From Daphnia carinata (Eukaryota > Arthropoda > Branchiopoda > Diplostraca > Daphniidae), in NCBI RefSeq assembly GCF_022539665.2, contig NC_081333.1, forward strand, positions 5,454,971 through 5,518,970: a stretch of DNA of 64,000 nt, in the 5' to 3' direction. A program made the translations under genes and the position numbers. Shown here piece by piece: positions 46,272 through 58,546 of this stretch (position 1 is the first letter of the stretch; each line of letters starts with the position of its first letter). The notes under the pieces are model-generated. The model was not told the DNA's origin and made no database searches. It worked only from the letters and a program-made list of their open reading frames with translations.

Positions 46272-49200
46272 GTAAATATGTTAAAGCCATCCCATGCTTT
46301 CTAAGTCCCTTATGGTGATAATTTTGTTGCTAAAGCGTAGTAATTTGTGTATTCCTTCCCTTCTTTTCTCGAAGAATGGATTATTTCGATATGGCTGGGC
46401 AAGACCAAAATATTCCAGATGGTCACCAAGTTGTTAATGAAAAATCAGCGTATGCAACGAAAAAGTTCCGATTGGAGGGTGTATCAATATATTCGGATGA
46501 GTTTGCTGCGAAGCAGACAACACAATCAAGAAGTTGTTCATCTGATAATTCGTCATCTTCTGATTCATTCCCAGAAAATGGCTGTGATATTAAGACCCCA
46601 GAGCAAAAGGTTTCGGATAATTTAATTCTCTGTGGAAAACTTAGTGGCCGACATGAAATAGCCATACGATACAAGCAATGTGAAAATCTTCTTGGGCCTA
46701 AGGTATCATTGAACCTTGCCTCCCGTTTGTTAAGTACTGCTACCACTTATTTTTATTATTGTTTATATTAGATGGAGTTGGACGTTACGCTGGGGTCAAC
46801 TGTCCTATTTTTTTCACCTCGTCAGTTTCATTCCTTCCATGCCATTATCCAATCTTTGCTTCTACCAGCTCTTGAAATCAAGTAATCTCTTTACCCCTCC
46901 GTCTACCCAGAAGTTTGAAGTTCTATTTTTTTTAATTTATTACTTTTTTAAAATTATGACTTCAGCAACAAAAGCAAACGTAACGAAAAGCCAATGCAAC
47001 TGTCCGATTACCGACGAATTGAAAGTGAGCTCCAACAACAAATAAAGCAAGCAACCTTACCAAGTGCTCCAGGGGAGTCACTCAATAGGAAAGGCTGGTC
47101 GACTGGATACTTGGGTTTGAATCCTAATTAATTATATCGATACGGGAACTGCCCATGGCATGTATACGATTACACAATCTTTAATTACTGCATAATTCGC
47201 AGATGATAGCGATGAAGAATTTCATGCATTTGAGCCATCGCCTGTGGGAAAAATGGACAATTACGTGGTACCTACCATTCAGCAACCTAAAGATAGCCCA
47301 TCGTAAGACATACTTTTTTTTCCTTTGTAAATTTTTCTCGTTCTGGCAATAATTTTTTATTTCAATTGGTTTAGATGCGAAAATAACGGGTGCACTGAAT
47401 CGCCGTCTGTGCGCCATTCGAACCATTCAAAAGCTAATAGTCGTGCGTCTTGCAATGCGTTTATTATACCATAATTAAAGCTTATAATTTTATATTATGT
47501 TCTGCTTTTATTCGACCGTTTTTTTCAACAAATCGAATATGCTGCTTTAACTGCTACCCCACTTTGTATTTCTCAGATTTTTCTGAAAATGGATGTACCC
47601 TGGAAGGAGACAACGCATCGGTACGGATGCGGTTTTCAGTGAAGTTGGGAAGTCTAGTGATTTTACTGTTGCACGAAGATATCTTCGCTTGCAATTCAAC
47701 TACAGGCCAGCTAACAGCACCTTCTGTTGACGAGATGCGTTCATTGGCCAATTTTTTCTTTGGTCAAGTTGGATTGCTTCCTTTAGTTGGAGCCGGGATA
47801 AAGGATTTATCTGTCACTAAAGAAAAACTCGACGCAGCCTGTTCCAAAAGTCATCTACGGTAAAGAATTAATGCTAGAACTGTTAATCTTTCTTTTCCTT
47901 TTTCAGTTGTGTTCATTTATTCTAGATTCATTCTGGCCCCTGTGAGTATCAATGGTACTGAACAGGTTTGTACTGTGGGCACTACCATGGATTTGAATCT
48001 GACAGCTGCGGTGGCCGAGATCTTAGAGTGTCTCGTCGAAAAATCTTCTTTGGCACTTAATTCTGGAATTGATTCTTTTCCCGTAAGTTACTTTTCAATC
48101 ATTAAGCTTATTTTTCTAAATCTTCGATTTTCATTTCTAAATTAGATTATTCGCTTCCTTCCATATTTGGATGGATGCCAAACGAAGCCAAATCTTCATT
48201 TGAAATTCATATCCCATCAACCAGGGCGTACTTTGCAGAAAGTTCGGAAGCCTTCAATGCCCGAAATGCATATCAAGTAAATTCTTTATTTTGCATCCCT
48301 AACGATATTACCTTATCTATTGAAATTTGCAGTATCTACTTTTGCCCATGCGAGATTGAGGTCGATATGTCGATAGTTGATCGTATAACATCCCTCCTAA
48401 ATCGGCCAAGTTTCCTAAGTAGTCCAAAAGCCAAATTCAATCAGATGTATCAGGTATTTGGCATGCTCTGTGAGTTTCTTTCGTATAATAATTTAACTCC
48501 TATTTTTTTTCAAATTTATTTTTAGGAGAAACACATCAGCGTTGATGCCGTATTGGACAACGATTCACTTTGTCAGACAAACGTCGGTGTATCGTGTCCA
48601 AAACTTAATGTAAAGTTGAGGTCTGTTCTTCAAGAATTATATCGACAATTCAAAATCTATGATTCATTATTCCATTAGATTTCCTATTCCGGATTTACGA
48701 CCTGTTCATGATTTGCAACGGAACCCATGGTGGCGAAGGTGTCTTCGTCCGGATGTTTTAACTATCGAACTTCAGGAAGTTGTCTTGAAAACGACCTTCA
48801 CCCCAAATGAAACGAGCACAACCGTTCACCTCGTGTGCAAGGAAGCCATTGGCAGTTATCAAGAAAAAGCGGACGAAGAAGCAATAAAATTTTTGCATAC
48901 TGCGGCCCAAGACGGCGATGATGTAGATATAGCAGATGGAGCTGGTCATTATGACCTGCCTCGAGTAACATTAATTTTTCGACCCTCACACACCAATGGT
49001 ATTGAATTAGAGGATCAAGACGACAATGGTCGGGAAAACGATGATGACGGGGACGTAATGACCATGTCGACAGGAGAGGCTTTACTCGGAATCACAGCTG
49101 AAGAACCGTCGCCCTTTAGTAAACAAAGGCGTATTCATAAAGGGCAAAATCATCGTGACGAAGGTGAGGACTGATGGCGATTTTTTGTTGCTTCATTTTG

Positions 49201-52200
49201 AATTTCTTTAGATTTTTTTTTTTTTTTTTCATTTTGTATTTTCGATTACCCAATGGTTTAAATATGAACTTGACATCCATATATTGTGCCAAATGGTTTT
49301 CCTGCCCTTGTATCAGGTGCGATTTTGGACGAGTTGGTCATCCCCGGAGACAGCGAAGAAACTGCAGAATTCATTACTTTGGCGTGCAAGATGTGCCTCA
49401 CCCAGATCGACATTTCGCTCCCAAAGGCATCTTTACTGTTGCCGTCAAAACAATTCTTTGAGACAATCTACAACAGACTGTCTACTGATCTGTGCCTGTG
49501 GGAGCCATCAGCTCCTGAATATTTTGCCTTCCATGGAAAGCCTTTTCATGAAACACAGAACGTGTCGAATTTTAGTGGACTTGGCTCGGCTGTTCTGCAA
49601 AGCCCGATTCCAAATATGTTCATTATGTGCAAATCGGGAGTAGCCTACGGTAGATCACGCATTTTATTTTTATTTTTTTTTTACATTTTATTTTTTTTTT
49701 TCTTTTTTTTTCTTTTTTTTTCTTTTTTTTCCATTTTTTTCCATTTTTTCCATTTTTTCCATTTTTCATTTTCTTTGAGACTCTTAGCAATATAATGGTG
49801 AAAACGATTTAATGTCAGTTTATTTCCTATTGCAGAATCTGATTCGGAATCGGATGAAGATGGTAATGGAGCGGCTTTTACCTACATGAAAAACCGGCAA
49901 GAACACTTGAATGGCAAAGGAAAAGTGAAATCTTCACCTAGTAAAATGTGTGTTTCAGTCAATATCGGCAAAGGATCTGGGACACTGTTTTGCCACGTAA
50001 AGGTCAGTTAAGGATTTGGCATCTTGGAAGCTTTCTTTCATTGACTTTCTGCAGGATTCGTTTGAAGGCGAAAGTACAACGCATCACGGAGAAATCCAGT
50101 TCTGCGTTGAAAATGGAAGATTTTTTTCTGTAACCGGTTTTAAAGGAGATAATCAAACAGGACATATCTGTTTCCACGCTTCCAAAGCCTTTCTGTCACA
50201 TAATGGTATTGGAATGGATTGAATGCTCAAGTTTGCGAGCTGCAAAACTAAAATTCCGAACGTTTCTTAAAGTGTACGTATCGAAATTTAAAAAAAAAAA
50301 TTGAATTTTACATTCTAGGCTATGTTCTAAATTCATACGAAGACCTTGGTGATCACCCAAGTTCGAGGTTGCACCAAACTAGCCGTGTCGATCAAGTAAT
50401 TTATCCTTTCCCTAGCGACACAAGAGTTGGAAGAGACCACGTGGAAAGTGGACCAATGATTTCTTTGGCTATAAAAATTCATAATGATACTCGACAGCAC
50501 GTAAAGGTCTATCTACTTTCCGTAATTTGCTGTTGTTACTGTTTGATATTAAAGCTTTCATCATCAGACCTTCAAAACTGCCATCGCCGTTCAAGGAGGC
50601 ATTTTACGTCATCGGTTTGGTCCTTCCACTCAGAGCTGGTTCAACCAATTGATCGATTTCCTCGACGTGGTTGACTATCCTATAGCAGGCTATCGGACGC
50701 CTACTGTTATAACGGAGCTTCATCTTAACGTATCAGAATGTGGAATAGACTATAGGTAATTTTCCATAACATTTCTTTAACTTCATTTGGTTATTGTAAT
50801 TTTTTACAAGTTCATCAGTTCTTTCTTTATTCGTTTTATTTTCTATTATTTGCTCGTAGATATATATATTTATATATATATTAATAATTCTTCTGTTTTA
50901 AGGCCACTTTATTTACCTGCCAGAGCGTTCCTTAACGTTGGGACAGTAAACGTGTCAAGCAATATAATGGCACTTACCAATTCGTCTGTGCTACGTTTCG
51001 TTGTAGAAGACGCCTGCTTATACTTGTCAAATCGCGTAAGCTACGGGACGGTAAATCTTCAAAGGGATTACGTCTGTGTGCTCGAAATTGACTTAATCGA
51101 ACTGTCGCTGAGACTGCGTGAAAAACAACAAGAAACAGGAGACTCATCTAGAAACAACTTTGAACTCCCGGAAACCAAAATACCTTTCTTTGAGTTGCAG
51201 GCGTCGTTAAACCTAATCCGTTTAAGAACTTGTGCCGATTCCTGCCGATTGCTACTTGATTTAATGAAGTATTTAGCGGAGGACGGTGATTTCGATGAGA
51301 AAGGAATCGCAATGTCGGAAGACTCAAGTGAAAGCGGTTTACTGCTAAAAAGTGGATCGAACAGTGCCGTAGGCGGCTCCTTGGCATCTCTCTGTGAGCA
51401 AGAAAAAGAATCGCAGGTAAACGATCTCATGGCCGAGGCCATGCGAGATTCGACTCCTGTACAACAAAGACAACCTCATAAACTACCACCAAAAGACGAG
51501 TCTGTGGTCAACACGACGGAAGTTTTCTTCTTTCCCGATGAAAACCAAATTCCCATTCGAAATGTAAATCTTATGAATTATCAAAAAGCAACCTGTGGAA
51601 ATGGTCACCAGGACGTACCATACGACATAGCTCAGCAACTTATGGACGAAGCGCTTGACCCAGCATGCGACGATTGCCCAAAAACGGAAGAAGAATTTTG
51701 TATCCTAGAAAATGATCCTGGCGTCGGATTTACGGTAGGATGTTTCTTAGACTTTTGAGCGCATAATTTTTATTTTACTTCATTATTTTTTTTGCACGAT
51801 CTATTTAGCCTCGAGGAGGTGAGCCACAGGTTCGTCAGTTAATGCCGGCTTCCATACAAGTTGTCGATGGCCATTTTTCGCCTCCCATTGGAAAAACTGA
51901 CGTTCTTAAAGCCCCGAAGAACTTTCCTGTCCCCGTTATGCGATATGTGCTCAGTGAAATGACACTGATTTGGGAAATATTCGGTGGCCAAGATTTTCCG
52001 AAGTCTGCGTCGTCTTCCAATGCGAGGTTCGTTCCTACTACAACTGCAGTACGATAAGATCTATTTTGACGCTGCGTATAACTTTGTGCCATTTTTCCGT
52101 TACCAGTAAGCCTAAGTTTCACAAAACGGTTAGCTTCACGAAGGGAAAGGACAGCCCTGAACAGGTAAAATTTTTCCCATCGGTTGATGGTAAGAATACG

Positions 52201-54168
52201 TCTCAGCCTACTGGGAAACGTCCAAACGATTGGCGTAGATGTCAAAACATGAGAGGTGGTTATAACAGACAACAAGATGTTAAATTGGAGCTTCAAATGA
52301 ATAAGGTAGCTACTGGGAAAATTCGTAGCTAACGGAATATTTCATTGGATTCTTTATTGTTTACCAGGTGCGACTTATCCATGAAGTTTACCCTGACGAT
52401 ACGTTCCAAGCCTCCCGTCAAGTCTTGACAATAGCTGATATAGAAATTAGAGATCGCCTCGCTGAATCACACATTAATAAACTGTTGTATCAGTACTGCT
52501 GCGAGGCGCGACCCCGACAGGCTCATGCTAACATGATTCTCGTCAAGGCGCTACATATTAGACCTGATCTTCATCTACCTGCTTTGGAATGTTGTTTAAA
52601 AGTAAGTGAAGCTGTTTCCATTTTGTGCTTCTGTTCGAATATTTTGGTTGAAGAAAAAACAAGCTTTATGACGTTTTTTCCGCGTTGCATCACAGGTGTC
52701 CATTTTACCTCTACGGTTGCATTTAGATCAAGATACGCTTGTCTTTATGACTGATTTTTTTGCTGCCATGTCCGAAGTAGGGTGTCATGACGGTACGTCT
52801 TTACATTTGGCCGATTAGATTTTATGAATTTGCTGATGACTTTTCTTTGTTATATCGTTTTTCACTGTAGAAGAAGAGGGAGGAAGATCCGCTATGAATG
52901 GACCGATTCCAGTTCCTATAATGGGTTTAGCAACAGATGTTGTTTCGCCAGGCACTTACCCGAGAGAATTTACCCACCAGCGGGAATCAGTTAGCACCGT
53001 GGATTGCAATGATCTGTCAACTTCCCCGCCAGTGTATTTCAGATCGTTTACCTTTTCACCCGATGTGTTGATCCGATTTGACTACCACGGTAAAGGGGTG
53101 GACCTTAGTCAAGGGCCCTCCTTTTCTGGACTTTTAGTCGGGCTTGGGCAATTGAATTGCTCACAGTTAACTCTTAAACGACTTTCCCATCGGCACGGGT
53201 GAATATATTTTGCATTAATATACCATTTCGGCCAATCCCATTGGCAGATTCGGTTATTGTGGTGCATATTATACGTTGTTTCATTATATATTGGACATTT
53301 GAATATTCCACAGGCTTCTCGGAATTCATAAATTGATCGCGTTTGCTCTAAACGAATGGTTGATGGATATCAAGAAAAACCAGCTTCCATCAATAATGGC
53401 AGGTGTGGGACCAATGCATTCAATAGTTCAGTTAGGTAAGAACCTGCATTAATTTTACGAATTGGATATATGATGTACTTCTGTTAAACGTTGGGTATCC
53501 TTTTATTAAAAAAATAGTTCAAGGAATTCGCGATCTTTTCTGGCTACCAGTAGAACAGTTTCAAAAAGATGGGAGAATTGTTCGTGGACTGCAACGAGGT
53601 GCTAATGCTTTCAGTACATCTGCTGCATTAGCGATTCTGGAGTTGACTTCTCGTGTAGTACAAACCTTACAGGTATGCAAGAAAATGTTCATTTAGTGTT
53701 AGTTACACATTCTCATATAGTGTTGTGAACCAGAGCGCTGCGGAAACTGCTTATGATGTGGTTTCACCGGGACCCAGCGTGAGAAGATCCCGGACAGGGT
53801 CACGGGGTCGACGTCGAAGGCAAGTTCAACCTGTGGATATTCGCGATGGAGTAGCCAAAGCCTATCAAGTCGTCAAGGAAGTAAGTAAATCGCAATTATT
53901 CGTTGTCTGTTAAATAGTCAATTTTCACTCCATTATGCAGGGTTTAGGAGAAACTGCCCAAACCTTAGTTCGTGTCGCAAATGAAGAGGCAGAGCAAAAA
54001 GGGATGACGGGAGCTGTAGGTGGAGTTCTTCGACAGATCCCTCCCATTGTAGTCAAACCTATAATTCTAGCAACTGAGGCTACTTTCAATGTGATTGGTG
54101 GCGTTCAAAGCCAGCTGATGCCTGATACGCGAAAGGAAGCTTGTGACAAATGGAGACGAGATGATTAA
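45550..54168 (+). CDS. Atg2: Autophagy-related protein 2 (lipid-transfer protein), 29 coding exons
   Basis: ATG2 bridges the ER and the growing phagophore and transfers phospholipids along a hydrophobic groove. Exons: 45550-45717, 45781-45949, 46016-46271, 46375-46702, 46772-46881, 46966-47114, 47203-47302, 47375-47442, 47577-47859, 47926-48082, 48146-48276, 48333-48453, 48526-48620, 48679-49163, 49317-49649, 49836-50002, 50055-50205, 50319-50506, 50568-50755, 50903-51734, 51809-52026, 52107-52305, 52368-52601, 52696-52792, 52871-53198, 53314-53435, 53518-53672, 53734-53880, 53941-54168. This gives 6207 nt in one frame, 2068 residues (human ATG2A 1938, ATG2B 2078). The start is the ATG at 45550 giving MPWYFPWSEAIKRRACRYLL. 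Other landmarks are RFPIPDLRP (about residue 712), DYPIAGYRTPTVITELHL (about 1195), DYHGKGVDL and KGMTGAVGGVLRQIPP near the C-terminus. The exon 8 donor (GTGCGT) is the least certain junction. Confidence 0.96.
49650..49835 (+). other. Atg2: Long polypyrimidine intron of ATG2
   Basis: This 186-bp intron is the longest in the gene. At 49663-49770 it holds a (T8-9 C)n array that grades into (TTTTTTCCA)n. The array is simple-sequence expansion. It is open in one + frame only because it encodes Phe/Ser/Leu runs. Confidence 0.9.
52368..52690 (+). other. Atg2: ATG2 C-terminal (ATG_C) domain exon and following intron start
   Basis: Exon 23 (52368-52601, residues about 1633-1710) encodes the best-conserved part of the ATG_C domain: VRLIHEVYPDDTFQASRQVL, EIRDRLAESHINKLLYQYCC, HANMILVKALHIRPDL and ECCLK. 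Exon 24 continues with VSILPLRLHLDQDTLVF. This region and the helices after it are needed for phagophore targeting in the family. Confidence 0.92.
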
Positions 54169-54650
54169 AATATAACCCCAAAACTAAACTAAATCTGTTC
54201 TAATTTGTAATAGAAGCTGCTGCCTTTTCTCCTAACGTTCTTCTTTTTATTTGTTTTACATATCAATTCTATTTCCTTTCACACTCGAACAATACTCTGT
54301 GACATCAGAAAATATATACCAATTTATACTTCTTTCCGTTCTTTGAATCTATACCTCTTACTTCGGTATATTAAAAAAGCAAAATCAGACATTTCAGACA
54401 AGTACAAACAACTAAAGCGGGGCATCAAGTTTTGGAGCTCCAATCTCCATTTTCGCACAATTCTTCTTGAGAGACGTATTCAAACGGGCTGTGCGTGAGT
54501 TCTGGGGATTTTGTTGTGATTTATAAATATAATATTCCGGATGGTGTTGTATAAAAATATGTTTCTACAGCTAGGAAGTCTGTGTGATTTAGGCAATGTA
54601 CGCTTTTGGGCTCGGGTCCGCCCCTAATGGGAAGGTATTTCGCAGAATAG
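54169..54650. other. ATG2 3' UTR and flank
   Basis: AT-rich sequence with no canonical AATAAA close to the stop. No other gene is seen. Confidence 0.4.
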
Positions 54651-54952
54651 ACTATCCTCCAAAAAAAAGGAGGCATTCCCTGGTCGCCGAAAATATAATA
54701 AAATATTGATAACGCTAGATGGCATTCTTTTTTTTTGTTGCTGTTGTTGTTTTAGGTGCCTCCTGTGTGGCGTTGCCATATTGTGAACGGGTCGTCCTCG
54801 GAGACCAAAATTAGCACCGGAAGTTTATTTCGTGTAGTCAAATAAAGTCAAATTTTAGTTTGCGGTGCTTGTGGTGCTCACAGTGTTGTGGTGGTTGTAT
54901 AAGTATGTTTAAATTGAGCTGTAGGTTCTGTTCCTGTACAAGACATCCATTA

Positions 54953-56460
54953 CTGCAGTGCAGGGTTGGATTACCGCGTTAAAAAAAATACCGCGATAGT
55001 ACCGCGGTAATGCTGTATTACCACTACCGCTACCGCGATATTTTTTTCCAATGGTTACCGCTACCGTTACCGCTAGAAAAAAATATCAAAAATCGGTATC
55101 GGTACTTAAGCGGTACGAAGCCATCTAGCGATAAGACTATTAATTTTTTCCTGTTTTTAGCAGACTGCATTTCAAGTAAATATTTCAAAACGTTTTTTAT
55201 TCCTATTTCCCTAGTTGTTCACAGGGTTTGAGGGACCTCGATCAATCAAATACGTCTAAATTTCGGACAAACGCTACTATGGTACCCATCACAAGTTGCA
55301 TTCTCACTTTTGCAGGTTTATCTAGGCTAGTACTAGGAATGTTTTATGGCTGCTATTGCAGCAGTATTTAAAATTTTTAAGTGTTGCAGCCATCCATAGA
55401 ATATTGTAAGAAATTTTGCTATTATCTGTGTGTACTTCAAGTTATTAAAAAGAGATAGAGGTTATGATAGTCTAGTTTATTTGAGCCTTTTGTTTAATGA
55501 ACTTTTTTCTATTCAAAATTGGTTATTTCGAATTTCCTACTAATGATAATTACATATCCGAAGTTGATTCAAGTATGGATATTGTCTCTGAAACATCTCT
55601 TGACATGTCCACCAACATTGGCGAAAATTAGTTCTACACGTTCAAAAACAAAAGGGAAAAAGGTGAGAAAATGAAACATGAAACAAACCTTAAACCAACC
55701 ACATTAATTCACATTATAAATCCAAGTTCAATTTTAGATGGCGAAAAACGTATCATTCTCTGTCCTGAAACGCTTATCAAATAAGTTGGGCCAGGCAAGA
55801 GAAAGGGAACTTCGTATGATGAATGCCTTATTGGACAGTGCAAAGTAAAGCCAAAAGCACTATCAGCAGTAGACAATTTAAGAGGCAACATCACAAAACA
55901 CCTTTCAATTAAACATAACAAAGAAAATTTTGAAAATTTCGATTTTCTATGCAAAGAAACTGACATTACCAAGTGAAACGAATTTCAAAGTGAAACGAAG
56001 TAGTTCTTTCCTGAAAACACAAGGAACTGCAGCAACATTAAAAGAAACTCAAACAAAACTATCGTAAAGTGGCAGCCTACGAATTTTAGGTCTTAATTAC
56101 ATTACGAGACCGAAATTTAGATTTTTTTTGTGCATACTATGCACTCGTCTTGGAGTCAAAACAAAACGATACTGTGAGAAGTGCGATACGTGTTTCCTTC
56201 GAAAGAAAAAGATAAGGCTCAAAGCGAATCTGAATGAAGCACAATGGCTCTGCATTATGGCTGGCTGGTTTTAAGGGCCAACAGTTCGTTATAGCAAAAT
56301 CACATAAATACAGAAGTGATTTTCATGAAGTTTGATCGTATTATGGAAAAAATAAAAATTTTACCGCTACCGTTACCGTGCGTTAATTGGAAAAAAATTA
56401 AGTACCGCTACCGCGGTAGCGGTACTTTTTAAAAATACCGCTTCCAACCCTGCTGCAGTG
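54953..56460 (+). mobile_element. hAT relic with BED-finger ORF remnant and perfect 8-bp TSD
   Basis: The element spans 54961-56452 (1492 bp). The ends are CAGGGTTGGA and TCCAACCCTG. CTGCAGTG flanks both sides (54953-54960 and 56453-56460), a perfect 8-bp TSD. Subterminal ACCGCTACCGCGGTAGCGGT-type palindromes occur at both ends. On the + strand, 55495-55980 encodes a broken protein with NYISEVDSSMDIVSE and, in another frame, IGQCKVKP followed by LRGNITKHLSIKHN, which fits a BED-type zinc finger ending in H-x4/5-H. The hAT catalytic domain is missing. An inverted second copy begins at 63008. Confidence 0.93.
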
Positions 56461-56474
56461 GAGAGGCCGGTGGA

Positions 56475-56855
56475 TCAAATCTCATTGTGAGAGTTGAGGA
56501 CAGGCTCTGGGTGTGTCGAAGATGATTCTTTAAGTGTGTTAGCTGGTGACTGAAGGGAGTGAAGTCTGGGGAGATGGCTTGTTGGTTTTTCTGCGATATA
56601 ATTGCACATTTTTTTGAGCAGTGGTAGCCGTGGGGCTAGCGTGGCAATCGTTTGAGCAACGGAATCCAGGAACGATTTCAAGATAGTTAGGGCTTTGGTG
56701 TTCGCGTTGCAGTTTTCCTGCATCTTATATGCTACATTGATTGGGGTGTAGCTTTGAAATTTTCTTTTTATGTTAGAGATTTCCGATTTGAGTTTTTCTA
56801 GTTCTTGGGTTAGATTTGCGATCTTGATTTCGATGGCATGTATTTGTGGACGCAA
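56475..56855 (-). CDS. Coiled-coil-like ORF of the unclassified TIR transposon
   Basis: 126 codons, rich in Lys, Glu, Leu and Asn. Residues 8-35 (IKIANLTQELEKLKSEISNI and on) look like a short coiled coil. The rest is Ser/Thr/Pro-rich toward the end. It stops 23 bp from the nested hAT's right TSD, so the hAT did not truncate this frame. Its position downstream of the conserved ISATV segment suggests it is the same protein after a frameshift or intron. Function unknown. Confidence 0.4.
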   Translation of the reverse strand: MRPQIHAIEIKIANLTQELEKLKSEISNIKRKFQSYTPINVAYKMQENCNANTKALTILKSFLDSVAQTIATLAPRLPLLKKMCNYIAEKPTSHLPRLHSLQSPANTLKESSSTHPEPVLNSHNEI

Positions 56856-57194
56856 ATGTTCAGGGAGTAGCCTCTAAGCTCTACCTACTTCGCTTTTTTA
56901 TGCTGTCAAATTCCATGTTATGCCCGTCTGCTTGTACTTGTAAGGCGCTTTCAGATGGCATTCTTTTGCAATATCTAAATAAAACAAAAAAAGGCATGCG
57001 ACTTTTTTTTTGTTTGTATTGACGGCAAAATACGAGACAGTTGCCGAGATTTCCGAAGTTTTTTTTGCTGCTAGCAAAAATGACCATGCTTCTTTTGTTT
57101 TTATGTTGTACAAAAATGCCATATAGCGCAAACAATACATTATTATATTTTCGGCGACCCGGGTTTGTGCCTTTTTTTCTGGAGGATACTGTAC

Positions 57195-58130
57195 TGTAAT
57201 GACGGAAACAACGAAAAGTGTTTAGCATTCATGACGGACCAGAAACACATAAACAGAAAAGATAAGCATTGCTAAAAGCATGGTCGGCAGAGGGCACACA
57301 CCAAAACTGATGGCAGAAATCATCACTGCAATTTTTTTTAGCAGATGTTACTCTTTAAGCACGTAGTCGTTGACCCAAATATCCCCTTAGCAGTGTTCCT
57401 TTAATTTAAACAAATTTCGTGTAAACAGTGTTACATACCTCTTAACTAAACCCTTACTAAAAATGTTGATAATCTATCCTATAGTTTAAACAAATGGTGT
57501 GTTATCTAAGCTATTGTGAGAGCTGGAGGACCAACTTCTTTTATATAGAATGGGAAGGAATGTAACGAGTCAAAACTCATTTCTTTACGCTTGATGGTAG
57601 TTTGCGGTAGCATTGAAATGGGAGTGACGCGTAGTGTATACACCGTTTCACCACGAACTGGAGTCGCTACTACCACGCTTATCGGTACGCCTCCATGAAG
57701 TACAGTTATCACTTGATAATTATTATTTGATAACTACGTTGTTATTATGGTTTATTAATGTTGTTATAGAAAAATAACATGTTTACCTCATACTGCAACG
57801 TATCAGCTACGTACTACATACAAGTATATACTAAAATGGTCGATGTTTACTACGTAGCAGAACTATGTAATAATGATATTTTGCATCATATTTTTGCCAT
57901 GGACAGGGATACCTCTACCAATTAAAAACTCTTACATATCTATTCAGTAAACGATTGTCATGTTTGAGAGATAGCTAAATAGGATAACTAAAATTTATCA
58001 CAGTAAGATATCTGATATACAACCCATTAATTTTATGTTTGCGTATAATTATTCTTTCTTTGAACGAAAATTTTATGGATGGACTATAAAGTTTGTAATT
58101 TTAAACATGAATACTAAATGTATTTTTTGT
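57195..58130. other. Non-coding stretch
   Basis: No gene is recognised. A 68-codon minus-strand ORF at 57506-57712 is protein-like in composition but cannot be assigned. Confidence 0.4.
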
Positions 58131-58546
58131 TCACACAAAAGAAGGTTTCATGACTAAAAGTAAATTGCAACTACTACTGTAACAACTTGTAAACTGAGGC
58201 TGGGTATTTTGCTGGATAAAATTTGATAATTAGCTAACAGGTTCCCTGGAAACAATTCAATGCAAACTGGAATGAAAAGTATTTGTAAGCCAAAAATTCC
58301 AGAAAATCGATCCCTTTTGATTCTCCGAGTTTTCAACGCCCTCCGAGTCACAGAACTTTCGTTGTGTGTTTTTACTTGGCGAATGTCCGACTTTCCTTTC
58401 CCATATTCAAATTAGCCGCCTGTCACCATGGTTCCTTGCAGGGAATTCGTCTGCTATTGATGAAAGAGGGGAATTAGCCGCTAGATGCTCCTCCAAAAAG
58501 TGTCATGGCGGCTTTAACATGGTCGTGTCCCATCTCCTTATCTCTG
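58131..58546. mobile_element. Left-truncated copy of the 13.5-kb hAT-like MITE
   Basis: It matches 13700-14112 at about 93-95% by eye, from a CACACAAAAGAA block to the terminal CATCTCCTTATCTCTG at 58546. The left 180 bp including the left TIR are absent, so the copy is not mobile by itself. Confidence 0.9.

Larger units (their letters stand above)
54653..57188 (-). mobile_element. Unclassified TIR transposon, interrupted by a hAT
   Basis: The left end begins TATCCTCCAAAAAAAAGG and continues with GGTCGCCGAAAATATAATA and GATGGCATT (to about 54730). The right end carries the complement (57105-57188). The terminal similarity is about 80 bp with differences. With the 1.5-kb hAT insertion subtracted, the element is about 1.04 kb. 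Minus-strand coding potential is in two parts. 56898-57140 contains AAKKTSEISATVSYFAVNT; 56475-56855 is a 126-codon hydrophilic ORF with heptad-like IANLTQELEKLKSEISNIK. The first part is conserved in a second copy at 61.7-61.9 kb. I do not recognise the family, and no TSD is obvious. Confidence 0.72.

Noticed and set aside
48175-48525. 116-codon + strand ORF inside ATG2
   Set aside because: It reads through two introns and uses the wrong frame for exon 11. Intron phases select another frame that joins to conserved sequence.
49680-49795. Phe-rich C-terminal extension of ATG2 exon 15
   Set aside because: This is translation of the polypyrimidine intron. The GT donor at 49650 and AG acceptor at 49835 keep the family sequence in phase.
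51068-51442. 124-codon minus-strand ORF
   Set aside because: Antisense shadow of the large ATG2 exon 20.
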